64,000 nt of DNA from Proteus vulgaris (GTDB taxonomy: Bacteria; Pseudomonadota; Gammaproteobacteria; Enterobacterales; Enterobacteriaceae), in the NCBI RefSeq assembly GCF_016239305.1, contig NZ_JAEHOQ010000009.1:1-64000 (forward strand), given 5' to 3'. Within the stretch, counting starts at the first letter, position 1; every line of letters begins with the position of its first letter. The notes under the pieces were generated by a model. That model searched no databases and was not told where the DNA came from. It was given only the letters and a program-made list of their open reading frames with translations. Made by a program: the position numbers and the translations under genes. Positions 40,876-51,416 of this stretch are shown here, in pieces.

Positions 40876-41660
40876 GCCTCTACCTTCCAAAAGTGAACCG
40901 CTGATATCTCATACCAGCAAACAGACATTATGAATATCTGAAATAATAGTGTAACCAATAAATCGACAACTGAATATGATCGAAAAGGGTATCGTATAAA
41001 TCCCCTTATCTTCTTATTGATAGGCTATACTACTCGAATACAAGATGTGATATAAATCACATTACACAAAAATAGTCTTACTCATTAAAGATATTCATGA
41101 ATAAATTAAGTTTATTCAATACGTTAGTTGAGGTTTATTATTTTAAAATAACGCTTATCAACTTTTACCCAGTGTTTAAAACGATATATTACTCAAAATA
41201 CGATTTAAATTAATGAAATATCTCGTTATATTAATTTTATTATTTTTTTATTCTCTCATAATTCGATGATTATAATAATAGTAATAATTATACCTTTACC
41301 TAAATTATAATATTACATACCCTAGATCAAAACATTGATTAATATCCAACTCAGTCGTGTTTTGATTTAAATTTGAGAGTCATTTAAAGAATAAAGGTCG
41401 CTATATTACAAGGAAAGATAGCATCCCCCATACCTTATCTTATTCTAATTGACTATTCTCTTATTTTATCAGTCTCTTTTATATACCCGAATTATGGATT
41501 ATTAACCATGGAAGGAAACGGACTAGCAACCAAGGATGGTTTCTCTTTTCAATATGAATAACCCTCTATTTTATTTTCTTTGTTATTAATCTAATTCCTT
41601 TGATAAAGATATCTGCATACCATTAATGGCTAATAAGAATAATTATTATTTGATAATAAC
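40876..41660. other. Long AT-rich intergenic region upstream of hemN
   Basis: Nearly 0.8 kb without a recognisable gene. It must hold the hemN promoter. A perfect CRP consensus lies at 41046-41061. A 17-codon frame at 41510-41563 (MEGNGLATKDGFSFQYE) has no Shine-Dalgarno sequence, so I do not call it a gene. Long AT runs fill 41160-41330. No repeat or RNA gene is recognised. Confidence 0.5.
41046..41061. promoter_or_regulatory. Perfect CRP site upstream of hemN
   Basis: TGTGATATAAATCACA matches TGTGA-N6-TCACA exactly and is a near-complete palindrome. It lies 171 bp upstream of the hemN start. The regulated transcript could be hemN or an unseen transcript in the AT-rich gap. Confidence 0.65.
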
Positions 41661-41666
41661 AAATAG

Positions 41667-41712
41667 AAAGGCTCTGTTTATTATGTTCACATAAAACAGA
41701 GCCTTTTTCTTT
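41667..41712. terminator. Bidirectional terminator after the lipoprotein operon
   Basis: A perfect 13-bp stem (41667-41679 with 41694-41706) has T-rich sequence on both sides, 32 bp past the last lipoprotein gene. Confidence 0.88.
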
Positions 41713-41737
41713 ATTATGGTTAATTTATAGCATTAAA

Positions 41738-42394
41738 TTACTCTGCTTCTTTTCCATAATTAGGTGAGCGAGGGCCGTATAAAATACCATTGACTTTACC
41801 TGCTGAAAGTAACCGTACACTGGTTATTCCTGCAATTTGATAACTTTTATCTGAAACGGTATTAACGATTTGATTCACAACAGCAGAAACCAGCATGCCC
41901 ACTAAACTACCTGATGAATTTTCTGTCTCTGTACTTGAGGCTGTTGCTGAACTGCTCCACAACACACCGCCATTACGGAGATCAACAAGTTTGGCGCTAA
42001 CAGTGACTCGTGTATCACTGGAAATAACTTGGTATGACGTGCCAAATTCAGTGATATCTAAATATAAAACCGCATCAGCACCAAAGATTTCACGCAATTT
42101 ATTAGGGTTTACTGCGTGAATATCTCCAGCCATTGATAAACCATTTTGCTTAAATGTCTCTTCAACCACCGCAACAGGGAAAACATAATAGCCCGCTTCA
42201 GCCAAAGGATACGTCACTTGAGATAAGAAACTATGTCCCGCACCAACCTCTGTCGTGTGGTTTTGTGGCACTAATACTAAAATACTTTTTGGCTTACTTT
42301 GTTTAAAGGCGGTGTAATCTGTTTTGACAGGTTGAGCACAGCCCGTTAATACCAACGCAAACGCAAAACACATTAAAGCAAGTAAACGACTCAT
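41738..42394 (-). CDS. DUF799 (GNA1162-type) lipoprotein
   Basis: A 218-aa lipoprotein. A type II signal peptide ends in LTGC at residue 19, followed by AQPVKTDYTAFKQSKPKSIL. The mature domain (SILVLVPQNHTTEVGAG, GADAVLYLDITEFGT, VSAKLVDLRNGGVLW) fits DUF799, known from meningococcal antigen GNA1162. It resembles the TolB N-terminal-like fold of secretion-pore lipoproteins. Its start overlaps the previous gene by 4 bp (ATGA). It is third in a CsgG-DUF4810-DUF799 operon. Function unknown. Confidence 0.82.
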   Translation of the reverse strand: MSRLLALMCFAFALVLTGCAQPVKTDYTAFKQSKPKSILVLVPQNHTTEVGAGHSFLSQVTYPLAEAGYYVFPVAVVEETFKQNGLSMAGDIHAVNPNKLREIFGADAVLYLDITEFGTSYQVISSDTRVTVSAKLVDLRNGGVLWSSSATASSTETENSSGSLVGMLVSAVVNQIVNTVSDKSYQIAGITSVRLLSAGKVNGILYGPRSPNYGKEAE

Positions 42395-42744
42395 TTTTGC
42401 ATTCCTTTGTTTTTCATCAGGCGATCCATAAATTCTGCTGATTCAGGGTAAAGTGCTTTTTCCTCATTAAATTCAGCCATCGCTAAATCTAATGCGCCTG
42501 TTGCGCCATATAACATGCCTAAATGTGCATGTAATCCCGGTGGAATACCTAATGATTTAGCACGAGAAAGTTCGATACTTTTCTTTAATGCATCGATCTG
42601 TGCTTGGGGATCACTTTCACTTTGTTGATAATGTTGATAAACCACTTGCTGATAACTATCCCAGTTATAAAGTGGTTTAGGGCCACTTGCACATCCAGTC
42701 AATAATAGCGCACCAACAGCAAGGCTCATTAATGATTTTAACAT
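42391..42744 (-). CDS. DUF4810 lipoprotein
   Basis: A 117-aa lipoprotein. The signal peptide ends in the lipobox LTGC, followed by ASGPKPLYNWDSYQQVVYQHY, the hallmark of DUF4810. Two helix-hairpins resembling TPR units follow (QIDALKKSIELSRAKS and HLGMLYGATGALDLAMAEFN). It lies between the CsgG-family and DUF799 genes, with a 24-bp gap before and a 4-bp overlap after it. Tight coupling suggests a shared envelope complex, which is an inference. Confidence 0.83.
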   Translation of the reverse strand: MLKSLMSLAVGALLLTGCASGPKPLYNWDSYQQVVYQHYQQSESDPQAQIDALKKSIELSRAKSLGIPPGLHAHLGMLYGATGALDLAMAEFNEEKALYPESAEFMDRLMKNKGMQK

Positions 42745-42768
42745 TGTTATATCCTTATAAAATGAGCA

Positions 42769-43443
42769 TTATTTCGAAGGTTGCCAAGCATTGCTCTCAA
42801 TACCAGCGACTAAATTATTAACCGCTTCACGAATAGCTAAATCAAGCACTTTACCGTTAAGTGTTGAGTCATAGCTTGCTGTTCCACCAAACCCAATGAT
42901 TTCACGGTTAGAAAGTTCATATTCACCTGCACCTTGAGATGAGAACACGACTTCTGATGTGTTTACATTCACAACGTTTAAATTCACTTTGGCATAAGCA
43001 ACTTGGGTTTTACCGCGACCTAAGATACCGAATAATTGGCGATCACCCACTTCTTTACGACCAAATTCAGTGACATCACCCGTAATAACATAGGTTGCAC
43101 CTTTTAATTGCTGACTTTGGCCTTTAATACCCGCTTCTTCTTTTAATTCAGATAAATTAGCTCTATCTAATACATTAAAACGCCCAGTCTGTTGTAAATG
43201 CGTCATCAAAATAGTTTTTGATTGATTACCTAATCTATCAACACCATCAGAAAATATTCCATTCATATAACTAGAACGGTTATCAAACTTACCAATTGAA
43301 ATAGCGCTTTTTGTTCCAGTATAAGTCGTGTTATAGGTTGCGACTTTAGCAACATCTAAAGAGCGTGAAGACTCTGAAGCACACCCTGCAAGTAAGGTTG
43401 CAGAAACTAAAATCAAGCCAAGCGATAATTTATTTAAATTCAT
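42769..43443 (-). CDS. CsgG/HfaB family lipoprotein
   Basis: A 224-aa lipoprotein. The lipobox LAGC is at residue 21. The CsgG domain follows: AISIGKFDNRSSYMNG, then MTHLQQTGRFNVLDRANLSELKEE, then GATYVITGDVTEFGRK. CsgG forms the curli secretion pore, but this protein is shorter (CsgG is 277 aa) and no curli genes are nearby. It is first in an operon with DUF4810 and DUF799 lipoproteins, a conserved trio in several Gram-negative bacteria whose role is not known to me. Confidence 0.85.
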   Translation of the reverse strand: MNLNKLSLGLILVSATLLAGCASESSRSLDVAKVATYNTTYTGTKSAISIGKFDNRSSYMNGIFSDGVDRLGNQSKTILMTHLQQTGRFNVLDRANLSELKEEAGIKGQSQQLKGATYVITGDVTEFGRKEVGDRQLFGILGRGKTQVAYAKVNLNVVNVNTSEVVFSSQGAGEYELSNREIIGFGGTASYDSTLNGKVLDLAIREAVNNLVAGIESNAWQPSK

Positions 43444-43839
43444 ATTAATAACCTAATAAAGGTGAAATAAACCTATAGATATTCATTCTATTAATTAAAA
43501 TAGAGTTGATATAAACAGAAACAATGATTTTTCAGTTTTAGCTCATAGGAGTTCACTTAAAAACCTTATTAGCAATAAGGTCATAAGGCGATCAACTCAT
43601 ATTTATAATATAAAGGTAATCAGCGATGGGGAGAATAGAAGATGGAGGATAAAAACAATAATAAATAAATATAGAGATGAAATAGAGAATATTTTATTTA
43701 TTATTTTTTTAATATCGCTTAAGTCAGATTAAAACCAAACCGATTAAAAATGAAAAATAAATGAGAGAAGATTTAGGCTACTCCCTTCTTTATCAGTATT
43801 TTGTTATTAGAAAATAAACTTGAGTAAGATGAAATAAAA
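43444..43839. other. Intergenic region upstream of the lipoprotein operon
   Basis: No gene is seen. An AT-rich hairpin (ACCTTATT/AATAAGGT at 43563-43581) is followed on the minus strand by TTTTAAG, 120 bp before the CsgG-family start. It could be an attenuator in the leader of the operon. The operon promoter should lie upstream of it. Confidence 0.4.
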
Positions 43840-43874
43840 AATGTGATGCCATCAATATCCAATGACACCACATT
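43840..43874 (-). terminator. Rho-independent terminator of yhgF
   Basis: A 13-bp stem with two G-U pairs (43840-43852 with 43862-43874) is followed on the minus strand by TTTTTATTT, 51 bp past the yhgF stop. Confidence 0.8.
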
Positions 43875-43925
43875 CAATAACGTTAACGCTTTTTACTTAT
43901 TAACACTGTAGCTATAACTGTGTAA

Positions 43926-46262
43926 TTAACGTTTTTTTCCAAATGCAGCAGCTAACGCGTCACCCATTGCACTATTTCCCGCATTATTACCACTATTTGT
44001 TGATTGGCGGTTATTACGAGCAGGCTTCTGCCCTTTATTATTTCTAGAGTGATTATTACTTGGTGATGATTGTCTATTTTCACTATCGCCAGCAACTTCA
44101 TCTAAACGCATAGTTAATGCAATACGTTTACGAGCTAAATCAACTTCAAGAACTTTGACTTTAACAATATCACCCGTTTTTACCACAGTATGCGGATCTT
44201 CAATAAATCGGTCTGCTAAAGAGGAGATATGAACCAAACCATCTTGATGTACACCGATATCAACGAATGCGCCGAAATTAGTCACGTTAGTTACAGTTCC
44301 TTCAAGGATCATGCCACTAACTAAGTCATTCATCGTTTCGACACCTTCAGCAAAAGTCGCAGTTTTAAACTCTGGACGAGGATCGCGCCCTGGTTTTGCT
44401 AACTCTTTTAAGATGTCATTAATTGTTGGTAAACCAAACTGGTCTGTAATAAACGCTCTTGCATCAACTTGTGAGAGTAAAGCGCTATTTCCCATTAAAT
44501 CGTCAATCTTTTGCTGCGTAGATTGCAGAATATTTTCAACAATTGGATATGCTTCAGGGTGAACCGTTGACGCATCCAGCGGGTTTTTACCATCACGAAT
44601 ACGCAAAAACCCTGCACATTGCTCAAAGGCTTTTGGCCCTAAGCGTGCAACTTTGAGTAACTGTTTTCTATCAATAAAGCGACCGTTCTCATCACGCCAA
44701 TTAATAATATTTTGAGCGATAGATTGGCTAAGTCCCGCAACTCGCGTTAATAACGGTACTGATGCTGTATTTAAATCCACGCCAACACCATTCACACAGT
44801 CTTCGACAACAGTATCAAGCTTTCTGGCTAATAATGTTTGGCTAACATCATGCTGATATTGGCCAACCCCAATTGATTTAGGATCAATTTTTACAAGTTC
44901 AGCCAATGGATCTTGTAAACGACGAGCGATAGACACCGCGCCACGAATAGACACGTCTAAATCAGGGAATTCATTAGCAGCAAGCTCTGAAGCGGAATAT
45001 ACAGACGCCCCCGCCTCGCTCACAATTACCTTTTGCGCTTTGACGTCTGGGTAACGTTTTACAGTTTCAGCAAAAAAGCGTTCGGTTTCACGAGAAGCAG
45101 TACCATTGCCAATCGCCACCAGCTCAACATTATGCTTAATACATAACGCCGCGACACTGGCAGCCGCTTTATCAGCTTGGCCTGTATGTGGATAAATCGT
45201 ATCTATTGCAATTAACTTACCCGTGCTATCTACAACGGCAACTTTCACACCAGTACGTAAACCGGGATCAAGACCCATAGTGGCTCGCATACCCGCAGGT
45301 GCCGCCATCAATAAATCATTTAGGTTCCGCGCAAAAACATTAATGGCTTCTTCTTCCGCTTTTTCTCGTAATTGGCTCATCAATTCTGTTTCAATATGCA
45401 TTAAAACTTTAATACGCCAAGTCCAGCTTACAACCGCTTTGCGCCAGCTATCTGCCGGTTGGTTATTTAAGCGTAATCCTAAATGCTCTGTGATCAGTTG
45501 TTCACCGTAGCTTTCTTTAGGTGCTTCTTCAAATTGCGGATCAGGATTAAGCGATAATTGCAAAATGCCTTCGTTACGACCACGAAACATGGCTAACGCA
45601 CGATGAGAAGGAACATTGGCAATAGGTTCATGACTGTCAAAATAATCGCTAAACTTCGCCCCTTCGGCTTCTTTTCCTTCAACAACTTTTGAAACAAGGT
45701 GTGCATTTTTCCATAAATATTGACGAACTTTCGCCAATAATCCAGCGTCTTCTGAAAAACGCTCCATTAAAATATAACGCGCACCATCTAAAGCCGCTTT
45801 AGTATCATTCACGCCTTTTTCTGCGTTAATATAAGCCGTTGCTGCCTCTTCTGGGTTATTTTGTGGCTCATTCCACAACAAGTCTGCTAAGGGCTCTAAC
45901 CCATTTTCAATAGCGATTTGCCCACGAGTACGGCGTTTCGGCTTATAAGGAAGATAAAGATCTTCAAGCTCTGTTTTACTTTGCGTTTCATTAATTGAAG
46001 AACGTAACTCAGGTGTTAATTTTCCTTGATCTTCAATTGATTTTAAAATGGTTTGGCGGCGATCATTGAGTTCTCGTAAATAACTAAGGCGAGTTTCTAG
46101 CTGACGTAATTGCGTATCATCTAACCCACCAGTGACCTCTTTACGGTAACGGGCAACAAATGGCACCGTATTCCCTTCATCCAGTAACGTTATGGCCGAA
46201 AGGACTTGCTGAGGCTTAACCGTGAGCTCTTCTGCAATAATTCGGCTTAATGATTCATTCAT
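43926..46262 (-). CDS. yhgF: Tex-family transcription accessory protein YhgF
   Basis: A nucleic-acid-binding protein of 778 aa (E. coli YhgF 773). The Tex layout is complete: N-terminal helical region, YqgF/RNase H-like domain ([20 protein letters not shown]), helix-hairpin-helix repeats, and a C-terminal S1 domain ([20 protein letters not shown]). A low-complexity [18 protein letters not shown] tail ends it. Tex influences transcription and toxin expression in other bacteria. It is divergent from greB. Confidence 0.94.
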   Translation of the reverse strand: MNESLSRIIAEELTVKPQQVLSAITLLDEGNTVPFVARYRKEVTGGLDDTQLRQLETRLSYLRELNDRRQTILKSIEDQGKLTPELRSSINETQSKTELEDLYLPYKPKRRTRGQIAIENGLEPLADLLWNEPQNNPEEAATAYINAEKGVNDTKAALDGARYILMERFSEDAGLLAKVRQYLWKNAHLVSKVVEGKEAEGAKFSDYFDSHEPIANVPSHRALAMFRGRNEGILQLSLNPDPQFEEAPKESYGEQLITEHLGLRLNNQPADSWRKAVVSWTWRIKVLMHIETELMSQLREKAEEEAINVFARNLNDLLMAAPAGMRATMGLDPGLRTGVKVAVVDSTGKLIAIDTIYPHTGQADKAAASVAALCIKHNVELVAIGNGTASRETERFFAETVKRYPDVKAQKVIVSEAGASVYSASELAANEFPDLDVSIRGAVSIARRLQDPLAELVKIDPKSIGVGQYQHDVSQTLLARKLDTVVEDCVNGVGVDLNTASVPLLTRVAGLSQSIAQNIINWRDENGRFIDRKQLLKVARLGPKAFEQCAGFLRIRDGKNPLDASTVHPEAYPIVENILQSTQQKIDDLMGNSALLSQVDARAFITDQFGLPTINDILKELAKPGRDPRPEFKTATFAEGVETMNDLVSGMILEGTVTNVTNFGAFVDIGVHQDGLVHISSLADRFIEDPHTVVKTGDIVKVKVLEVDLARKRIALTMRLDEVAGDSENRQSSPSNNHSRNNKGQKPARNNRQSTNSGNNAGNSAMGDALAAAFGKKR

Positions 46263-46442
46263 AATATATTTACCTACCGAGAGGAATAATTTTAAAGAGG
46301 GCTATTATACACACGCCACACTAAAAAAATTTGGCAAATTTCCGATTACACTCGACAATTATGAGGAAAATAACAGATTAATTTATCATTCACGCTATAG
46401 TATCTTTATGAAATTCAATGTTGATGATAGTTTTAATTCGTA

Positions 46443-46922
46443 ATGGCAAAAAGTAACTATATTACTCGTGATGGCTGGTATGCCTTAGATAAAGAGCTAA
46501 AATATCTTTGGAAAGAAGAACGTCCTCGTGTCACACAATCCGTTTCAGAAGCTGCGGCACAAGGTGACCGTTCAGAAAATGCTGAATATATTTATGGAAA
46601 GAAGCGATTACGTGAAATTGATAGACGTGTTCGTTTTTTATCAAAACGTCTTGATGAGCTAAAAATTGTTGATCCCGATCCTCGCCAAGAAGGAAAAGTT
46701 TATTTTGGTGCTTGGGTCACGCTTGAAGATGATGACGAAAATGTCAAAACCTTCAGACTTGTAGGGCCTGATGAGTTTGATCCGGCAAAACAGTGGATTT
46801 CTATTGATTCTCCTGTTGCCCGAGCACTCATCGGTAAACAAGTTGATGATGAAATTAGTGTGCAAACACCAGGTGGTGAAGTTAATTACTGCGTATTATC
46901 TATCAAATATCATTCGGAATAA
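46443..46922 (+). CDS. greB: Transcription elongation factor GreB
   Basis: Rescues backtracked RNA polymerase by stimulating transcript cleavage through its secondary channel. It has 159 aa (E. coli 158). The N-terminal coiled coil carries the acidic tip in AAAQGDRSENAEYIYGKK, followed by the C-terminal FKBP-like domain. The pair yhgF/greB with ompR-envZ next to it keeps the E. coli order. Confidence 0.96.
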   Translation: MAKSNYITRDGWYALDKELKYLWKEERPRVTQSVSEAAAQGDRSENAEYIYGKKRLREIDRRVRFLSKRLDELKIVDPDPRQEGKVYFGAWVTLEDDDENVKTFRLVGPDEFDPAKQWISIDSPVARALIGKQVDDEISVQTPGGEVNYCVLSIKYHSE

Positions 46923-47071
46923 GACAAATAAATAGATTTATTACCTTTATTATCACCAAAGAACAAGTTTTATCTATAAATTATTAACATTTATTCTTTG
47001 GTTTTGGTTTAATATTCTTAACGATGATAGAATTCGCTAACAAAAGCATTTGCACTTCGGGAGCTTAAAAA

Positions 47072-47794
47072 ATGCAAGAAAGTTATAAAGTGCTAATCGT
47101 GGATGATGATTTACGTCTACGTTCACTACTAGAGCGCTATTTGACAGAGCAGGGTTTTCAAATCCGTACTGCTGCAAACGCTGATCAAATGGATCGTCTC
47201 CTCACTCGTGAATCTATCCACCTTATCGTGCTCGACTTAATGCTTCCTGGTGAAGATGGCTTATCTATTTGCCGTCGCTTAAGAAGCCAAAACAACCCTA
47301 TACCTATTATTATGGTTACAGCAAAAGGGGAAGAGGTTGATAGAATTGTTGGGCTTGAAATTGGTGCTGATGATTACATCTCAAAACCATTTAATCCAAG
47401 AGAATTACTGGCTCGTATTCGCGCAGTACTTCGTCGCCAAGCGAACGAACTACCGGGTGCTCCTTCACAAGATAATGCCATTATCTCTTTTGGTAAGTTC
47501 AAGCTAAACCTTGGTACACGCGAAATGTTCCACGAAGAAGAGCATATGCCTCTGACTAGTGGTGAATTTGCTGTATTGAAAGTGCTGGTATCTCACCCTC
47601 GTGAGCCACTTTCTCGTGACAAACTAATGAGCCTTGCTCGTGGTCGTGAATACAGTGCGATGGAACGTTCAATTGACGTTCAAATTTCTCGTTTACGCCG
47701 AATGATTGAAGAGGATCCAACACATCCTCGCTATATTCAAACAGTTTGGGGTCTTGGTTACGTCTTTGTTCCTGATGGAACTAGTGCTCAATGA
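47072..47794 (+). CDS. ompR: Osmolarity response regulator OmpR
   Basis: Controls porin and other envelope genes in response to osmolarity and pH. It has 240 aa (E. coli 239). The receiver domain has Asp55 in [13 protein letters not shown]. The winged-helix C-terminal domain ends [16 protein letters not shown]. The stop overlaps the envZ start by 4 bp. Confidence 0.98.
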   Translation: MQESYKVLIVDDDLRLRSLLERYLTEQGFQIRTAANADQMDRLLTRESIHLIVLDLMLPGEDGLSICRRLRSQNNPIPIIMVTAKGEEVDRIVGLEIGADDYISKPFNPRELLARIRAVLRRQANELPGAPSQDNAIISFGKFKLNLGTREMFHEEEHMPLTSGEFAVLKVLVSHPREPLSRDKLMSLARGREYSAMERSIDVQISRLRRMIEEDPTHPRYIQTVWGLGYVFVPDGTSAQ

Positions 47795-49131
47795 GAAGGC
47801 TGAGGCTTTCCCCCCACAATAAACTGACACGTTCGTTATTTCTGGTTATTTCGTTACTTTTTTTTAGCTTGATAGCCAGTTATATCGTTGTGCAGCACCT
47901 TATTGTTGGGCCAAGCCTTCAGCAATTTAATAAAGTTTTAGCGTATGAAATACGCACATTAATGCCTGAAGAACTTATTTTAGTTGATGGCACTCCACTC
48001 AAAATCTCCCCGGCTTTACGCAATAAAATCTATAGCGAATTAGGCGTCTCTTTTTTTGATAAAGAGGCCGCGCTTGAAGAAGGACTCTATTGGGCTAAAA
48101 TCGATGATGATTTAAGTGAACAGATGTCTGAATATCTAGATGGAGAAACAGAAATCTGGATTGAGAACACGCTAGAATACCCTGTTTTATGGGTCAATAC
48201 GCATATTTCCCCTTCTCTTTGGATCCGTGTTCCACTCACTGAACTAGGGCAAAATTTCTTACTGCCCGTTTATCGACAAGCGATTATTTTTATTATCATC
48301 GTTGTCGCTTTTTTCTGGCTCTATAACCGTTTTCAAAATCGCCCACTCAATGAAGTGGAATATGCTGCACGTCGTATTGGTAAAGGGGTCATTCCGCCAC
48401 CTATTCCTGAATCTGGCTCTTCTGAAATGCGATCAATCATTCGCGCGTTTAATCAGATGTCATCGGGCATTCGTTCATTAGATAATGATAGAACGCTCGT
48501 TATGGCTGGTGTCAGTCATGACTTACGTACACCACTTACCCGCATTCGCCTTGCCACTGAAATGATGAGCCCAGAAGATAGCTACCTTGCTGACTCTATC
48601 AACAAAGATATTGAAGATTGCGATGCTATTATTGGCCAGTTTCTAGACTATATGCGCACGGGTAAAGAGATGTCTTTAGAACTGTGCAATATGAATAATC
48701 TATTACAAGAAGTCATTTCGGCTGAATCTAACTCAGGCAAAATAAGTGAAGATCACCTTCATCCCGAACCCATTAATATCACAGCTAATCCTATCGCTGT
48801 AAAACGAGCACTTGCTAATATGATTGTAAATGCGACTCGCTATGGCAATGGCTGGATAAGTGTTTCAAGTGGGAAAAATGAAGAATATGCATGGTTTCAA
48901 GTCGAAGACGACGGCCCCGGTATTCCACAAGAAGACCGACAACGTCTTTTCCAACCTTTTGTTCAAGGCGAACAAGCGCGTAGCTCAACAGGTGCGGGTT
49001 TAGGGTTATCCATTATTCGCCGTATTATGGATGCTCACGGCGGTTATGTTGAACTTGATGATAGCGTTAAAGGCGGATTACTTATCCGTGCTAATTTCCC
49101 ATTAAAAGAGCGTGATGACGAGGATGATTAA
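47791..49131 (+). CDS. envZ: Osmosensor histidine kinase EnvZ
   Basis: An inner-membrane kinase/phosphatase for OmpR. It has 446 aa (E. coli 450). Two transmembrane helices (about 15-35 and 162-178) flank a periplasmic domain. A HAMP linker precedes the H-box with His243 in [15 protein letters not shown]. The N-box ([11 protein letters not shown]) and G-boxes ([18 protein letters not shown]) follow. It is translationally coupled to ompR. Confidence 0.97.
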   Translation: MRRLRLSPHNKLTRSLFLVISLLFFSLIASYIVVQHLIVGPSLQQFNKVLAYEIRTLMPEELILVDGTPLKISPALRNKIYSELGVSFFDKEAALEEGLYWAKIDDDLSEQMSEYLDGETEIWIENTLEYPVLWVNTHISPSLWIRVPLTELGQNFLLPVYRQAIIFIIIVVAFFWLYNRFQNRPLNEVEYAARRIGKGVIPPPIPESGSSEMRSIIRAFNQMSSGIRSLDNDRTLVMAGVSHDLRTPLTRIRLATEMMSPEDSYLADSINKDIEDCDAIIGQFLDYMRTGKEMSLELCNMNNLLQEVISAESNSGKISEDHLHPEPINITANPIAVKRALANMIVNATRYGNGWISVSSGKNEEYAWFQVEDDGPGIPQEDRQRLFQPFVQGEQARSSTGAGLGLSIIRRIMDAHGGYVELDDSVKGGLLIRANFPLKERDDEDD

Positions 49132-49216
49132 TTTTTCTTTCTGATAAAGCGCTTTTTATTCCACTGCTTCTGCTCTATTTTTCTTCTTCCTCTAAATATT
49201 TCATCATTTTTTTACT

Positions 49217-49256
49217 TTGTCATAAAACTGTCACAATTAAGACATTTAATTGTCAT
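49217..49256 (+). promoter_or_regulatory. Tandem Pho boxes upstream of pstS
   Basis: TTGTCATAAAACTGTCAC (49217-49234) matches the PhoB consensus closely. A second, weaker box AAGACATTTAATTGTCAT follows at 49239-49256. They start 22 bp apart, the usual spacing, so PhoB activation of pstSCAB-phoU under phosphate limitation is expected. Confidence 0.85.
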
Positions 49257-49338
49257 CTAACTGACCTATTGTCTGTGCGTACCGTAACCGAAGTTGATAG
49301 ATGTCGAAAATTATTCTACCTATCCCACAGGAGGGATT

Positions 49339-50379
49339 ATGAAACTGATGCGTACCACCCTGACTAGTGTCATTGCCGCTGCGTTTTCAATGACCGCTCT
49401 TTCTGCGCAGGCAACGACCTCGCTGACTGGTGCTGGCGCAACGTTCCCTGCCCCAGTTTATGCTAAATGGGCAGATTCCTATCAGAAAGAAACGGGTAAC
49501 AAAATTAACTACCAAGGCATTGGATCCTCTGGTGGTGTAAAACAGATTATTGCAAATACCGTTGATTTTGGTGCTTCTGATGCTCCATTAGCGGATGACA
49601 AGTTACAAGCTGACGGTTTATTTCAATTCCCAACCGTGATTGGTGGCGTTGTTATGGCGGTCAATATTCCTGGTATCAAATCAGGTGAACTGACCTTAGA
49701 TGGCGACACTATCGGTAATATCTATTTAGGCAAGATCCAGAAATGGAACGATCCCGCCATCACCAAACTTAATCCGGGCGTAAAATTACCAGACCAGAAT
49801 ATCGCAGTTATTCGCCGTGCTGATGGTTCAGGTACATCTTTCGTTTTCACTAGCTACTTATCAAAAGTCAATAATGCATGGAAAGATGAAGTAGGCGCTG
49901 GATCTACCGTTAAATGGCCAACAGGTTTAGGTGGTAAAGGGAATGATGGTATCGCCGCATTCGTTCAACGTGTACCCGGTTCAATTGGTTATGTTGAATA
50001 TGCTTACGCGAAACAAAACAATCTTGCTTATACTAAATTAGTCACAGCTGATGGCGAAGCAATTGCACCAACTGCAGATAGCTTTAGTGCCGCAGCCAGA
50101 AAAATTGATTGGAGCAAAAGCTTTGCACAAGACCTGACTAACCAGAAAGGTGAAAACGCATGGCCGATTACTTCAACCACCTTTATCTTAATGCATCAAA
50201 AACAACAAAATGCAGAAAAAGGTAAAGAAGTGCTGAATTTCTTCAACTGGGCTTATGACAAAGGTAATCAAGAAGCGAAAAATCTAGATTACGCAGTATT
50301 GCCTGCAGAAGTTGTAGAACAAATTCGTGCTGCATGGAAAACAAGTATTAAAGACAGTAATGGCAAACCGATTTACTAA
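49339..50379 (+). CDS. pstS: Periplasmic phosphate-binding protein PstS
   Basis: Binds inorganic phosphate for the high-affinity Pst importer. The start at 49339 has GGAGGG upstream and gives 346 aa, as in E. coli; the frame extends to 49294. The signal peptide is residues 1-25, with cleavage after SAQA. The mature part starts [19 protein letters not shown], and the phosphate-binding loop is [13 protein letters not shown]. Pho boxes lie 80-120 bp upstream. Confidence 0.97.
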   Translation: MKLMRTTLTSVIAAAFSMTALSAQATTSLTGAGATFPAPVYAKWADSYQKETGNKINYQGIGSSGGVKQIIANTVDFGASDAPLADDKLQADGLFQFPTVIGGVVMAVNIPGIKSGELTLDGDTIGNIYLGKIQKWNDPAITKLNPGVKLPDQNIAVIRRADGSGTSFVFTSYLSKVNNAWKDEVGAGSTVKWPTGLGGKGNDGIAAFVQRVPGSIGYVEYAYAKQNNLAYTKLVTADGEAIAPTADSFSAAARKIDWSKSFAQDLTNQKGENAWPITSTTFILMHQKQQNAEKGKEVLNFFNWAYDKGNQEAKNLDYAVLPAEVVEQIRAAWKTSIKDSNGKPIY

Positions 50380-50415
50380 TAAAACCGGTAACCATTAAGA
50401 GATAAGTTAACGTTC

Positions 50416-50435
50416 ACCCCCTGCTAACAGGGGGT
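50416..50435 (+). promoter_or_regulatory. Intercistronic hairpin between pstS and pstC
   Basis: A perfect 8-bp stem ACCCCCTG/CAGGGGGT with loop CTAA lies 37 bp past the pstS stop, with no T run. It probably stabilises the pstS message and sets the excess of binding protein over membrane subunits. Confidence 0.6.
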
Positions 50436-50455
50436 AATAAATTAAAAGAGGCTTT

Positions 50456-51415
50456 ATGGCCGAGCACACAACGGTAATAAAGGCCCCTAGTAAACGAGGG
50501 GACGTTATTTTCAGCGCACTAGTCCGCCTAGCTGCGTTGATTACGCTTTTGCTTTTAACAGGTATCATTGTTTCGCTGATTTTTGCCTCATGGCCAAGTA
50601 TTCAGCAATTTGGCCTTTCATTTTTATGGACAAAAGAGTGGGATCCACCTGCACAGGAGTTTGGTGCATTAGTACCTATTTACGGCACCATTGTAACGTC
50701 AATCATCGCACTGGTTATTGCTGTTCCTGTCAGCTTTGGTATTGCCCTTTTCCTAACTGAATTAGCACCTAATTGGCTAAAACGCCCATTAGGCATTGCG
50801 ATTGAGTTACTCGCGGCTATCCCAAGTATTGTTTATGGTATGTGGGGACTGTTTGTCTTCGCACCGCTGTTTGCAACCTATTTCCAAGAACCTGTCGGTA
50901 ATGTGCTTTCATCCATCCCTATTGTTGGTGAGCTTTTCTCAGGCCCGGCTTTTGGTATTGGTATCTTAGCTGCGGGTGTGATCCTCGCTATCATGATCAT
51001 TCCTTATATCGCTTCTGTGATGCGTGATGTGTTTGAACAGACACCTGTCATGATGAAAGAATCAGCCTACGGTATTGGCTGTACAACATGGGAAGTGATT
51101 TGGAATATCGTTCTACCTTATACCCGTAACGGTGTCATTGGTGGCGTTATGTTGGGATTAGGCCGTGCCTTAGGTGAAACCATGGCGGTGACCTTTATCA
51201 TCGGTAATACCTACCAGTTAGACTCCGCCTCGCTATTTATGCCAGGTAACAGTATTACGTCTGCATTAGCCAATGAGTTTGCCGAAGCAGAAACGGGATT
51301 ACACACTGCGGCATTAATGGAATTAGGACTTATTCTGTTTGTCATCACCTTTATCGTACTTGCGATTTCTAAGTTTATGACATTACGTTTATCTAAGAAT
51401 GAAGGAGCACGTTAA
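50456..51415 (+). CDS. pstC: Phosphate ABC transporter permease PstC
   Basis: An inner-membrane permease of the Pst importer. It has 319 aa, as in E. coli. Six hydrophobic segments are visible, with the EAA loop [25 protein letters not shown] precedes the ATG. pstA starts 2 bp after its stop. Confidence 0.96.
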   Translation: MAEHTTVIKAPSKRGDVIFSALVRLAALITLLLLTGIIVSLIFASWPSIQQFGLSFLWTKEWDPPAQEFGALVPIYGTIVTSIIALVIAVPVSFGIALFLTELAPNWLKRPLGIAIELLAAIPSIVYGMWGLFVFAPLFATYFQEPVGNVLSSIPIVGELFSGPAFGIGILAAGVILAIMIIPYIASVMRDVFEQTPVMMKESAYGIGCTTWEVIWNIVLPYTRNGVIGGVMLGLGRALGETMAVTFIIGNTYQLDSASLFMPGNSITSALANEFAEAETGLHTAALMELGLILFVITFIVLAISKFMTLRLSKNEGAR

Positions 51416-51416
51416 T

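Noticed and set aside
41510-41563. A 17-codon frame (MEGNGLATKDGFSFQYE)
   Set aside because: No Shine-Dalgarno sequence or promoter is evident, and I know no matching small protein.
44311-45510. Plus-strand frames of 83 and 95 codons within yhgF
   Set aside because: These are antisense shadows of the yhgF coding sequence and lack ribosome sites.
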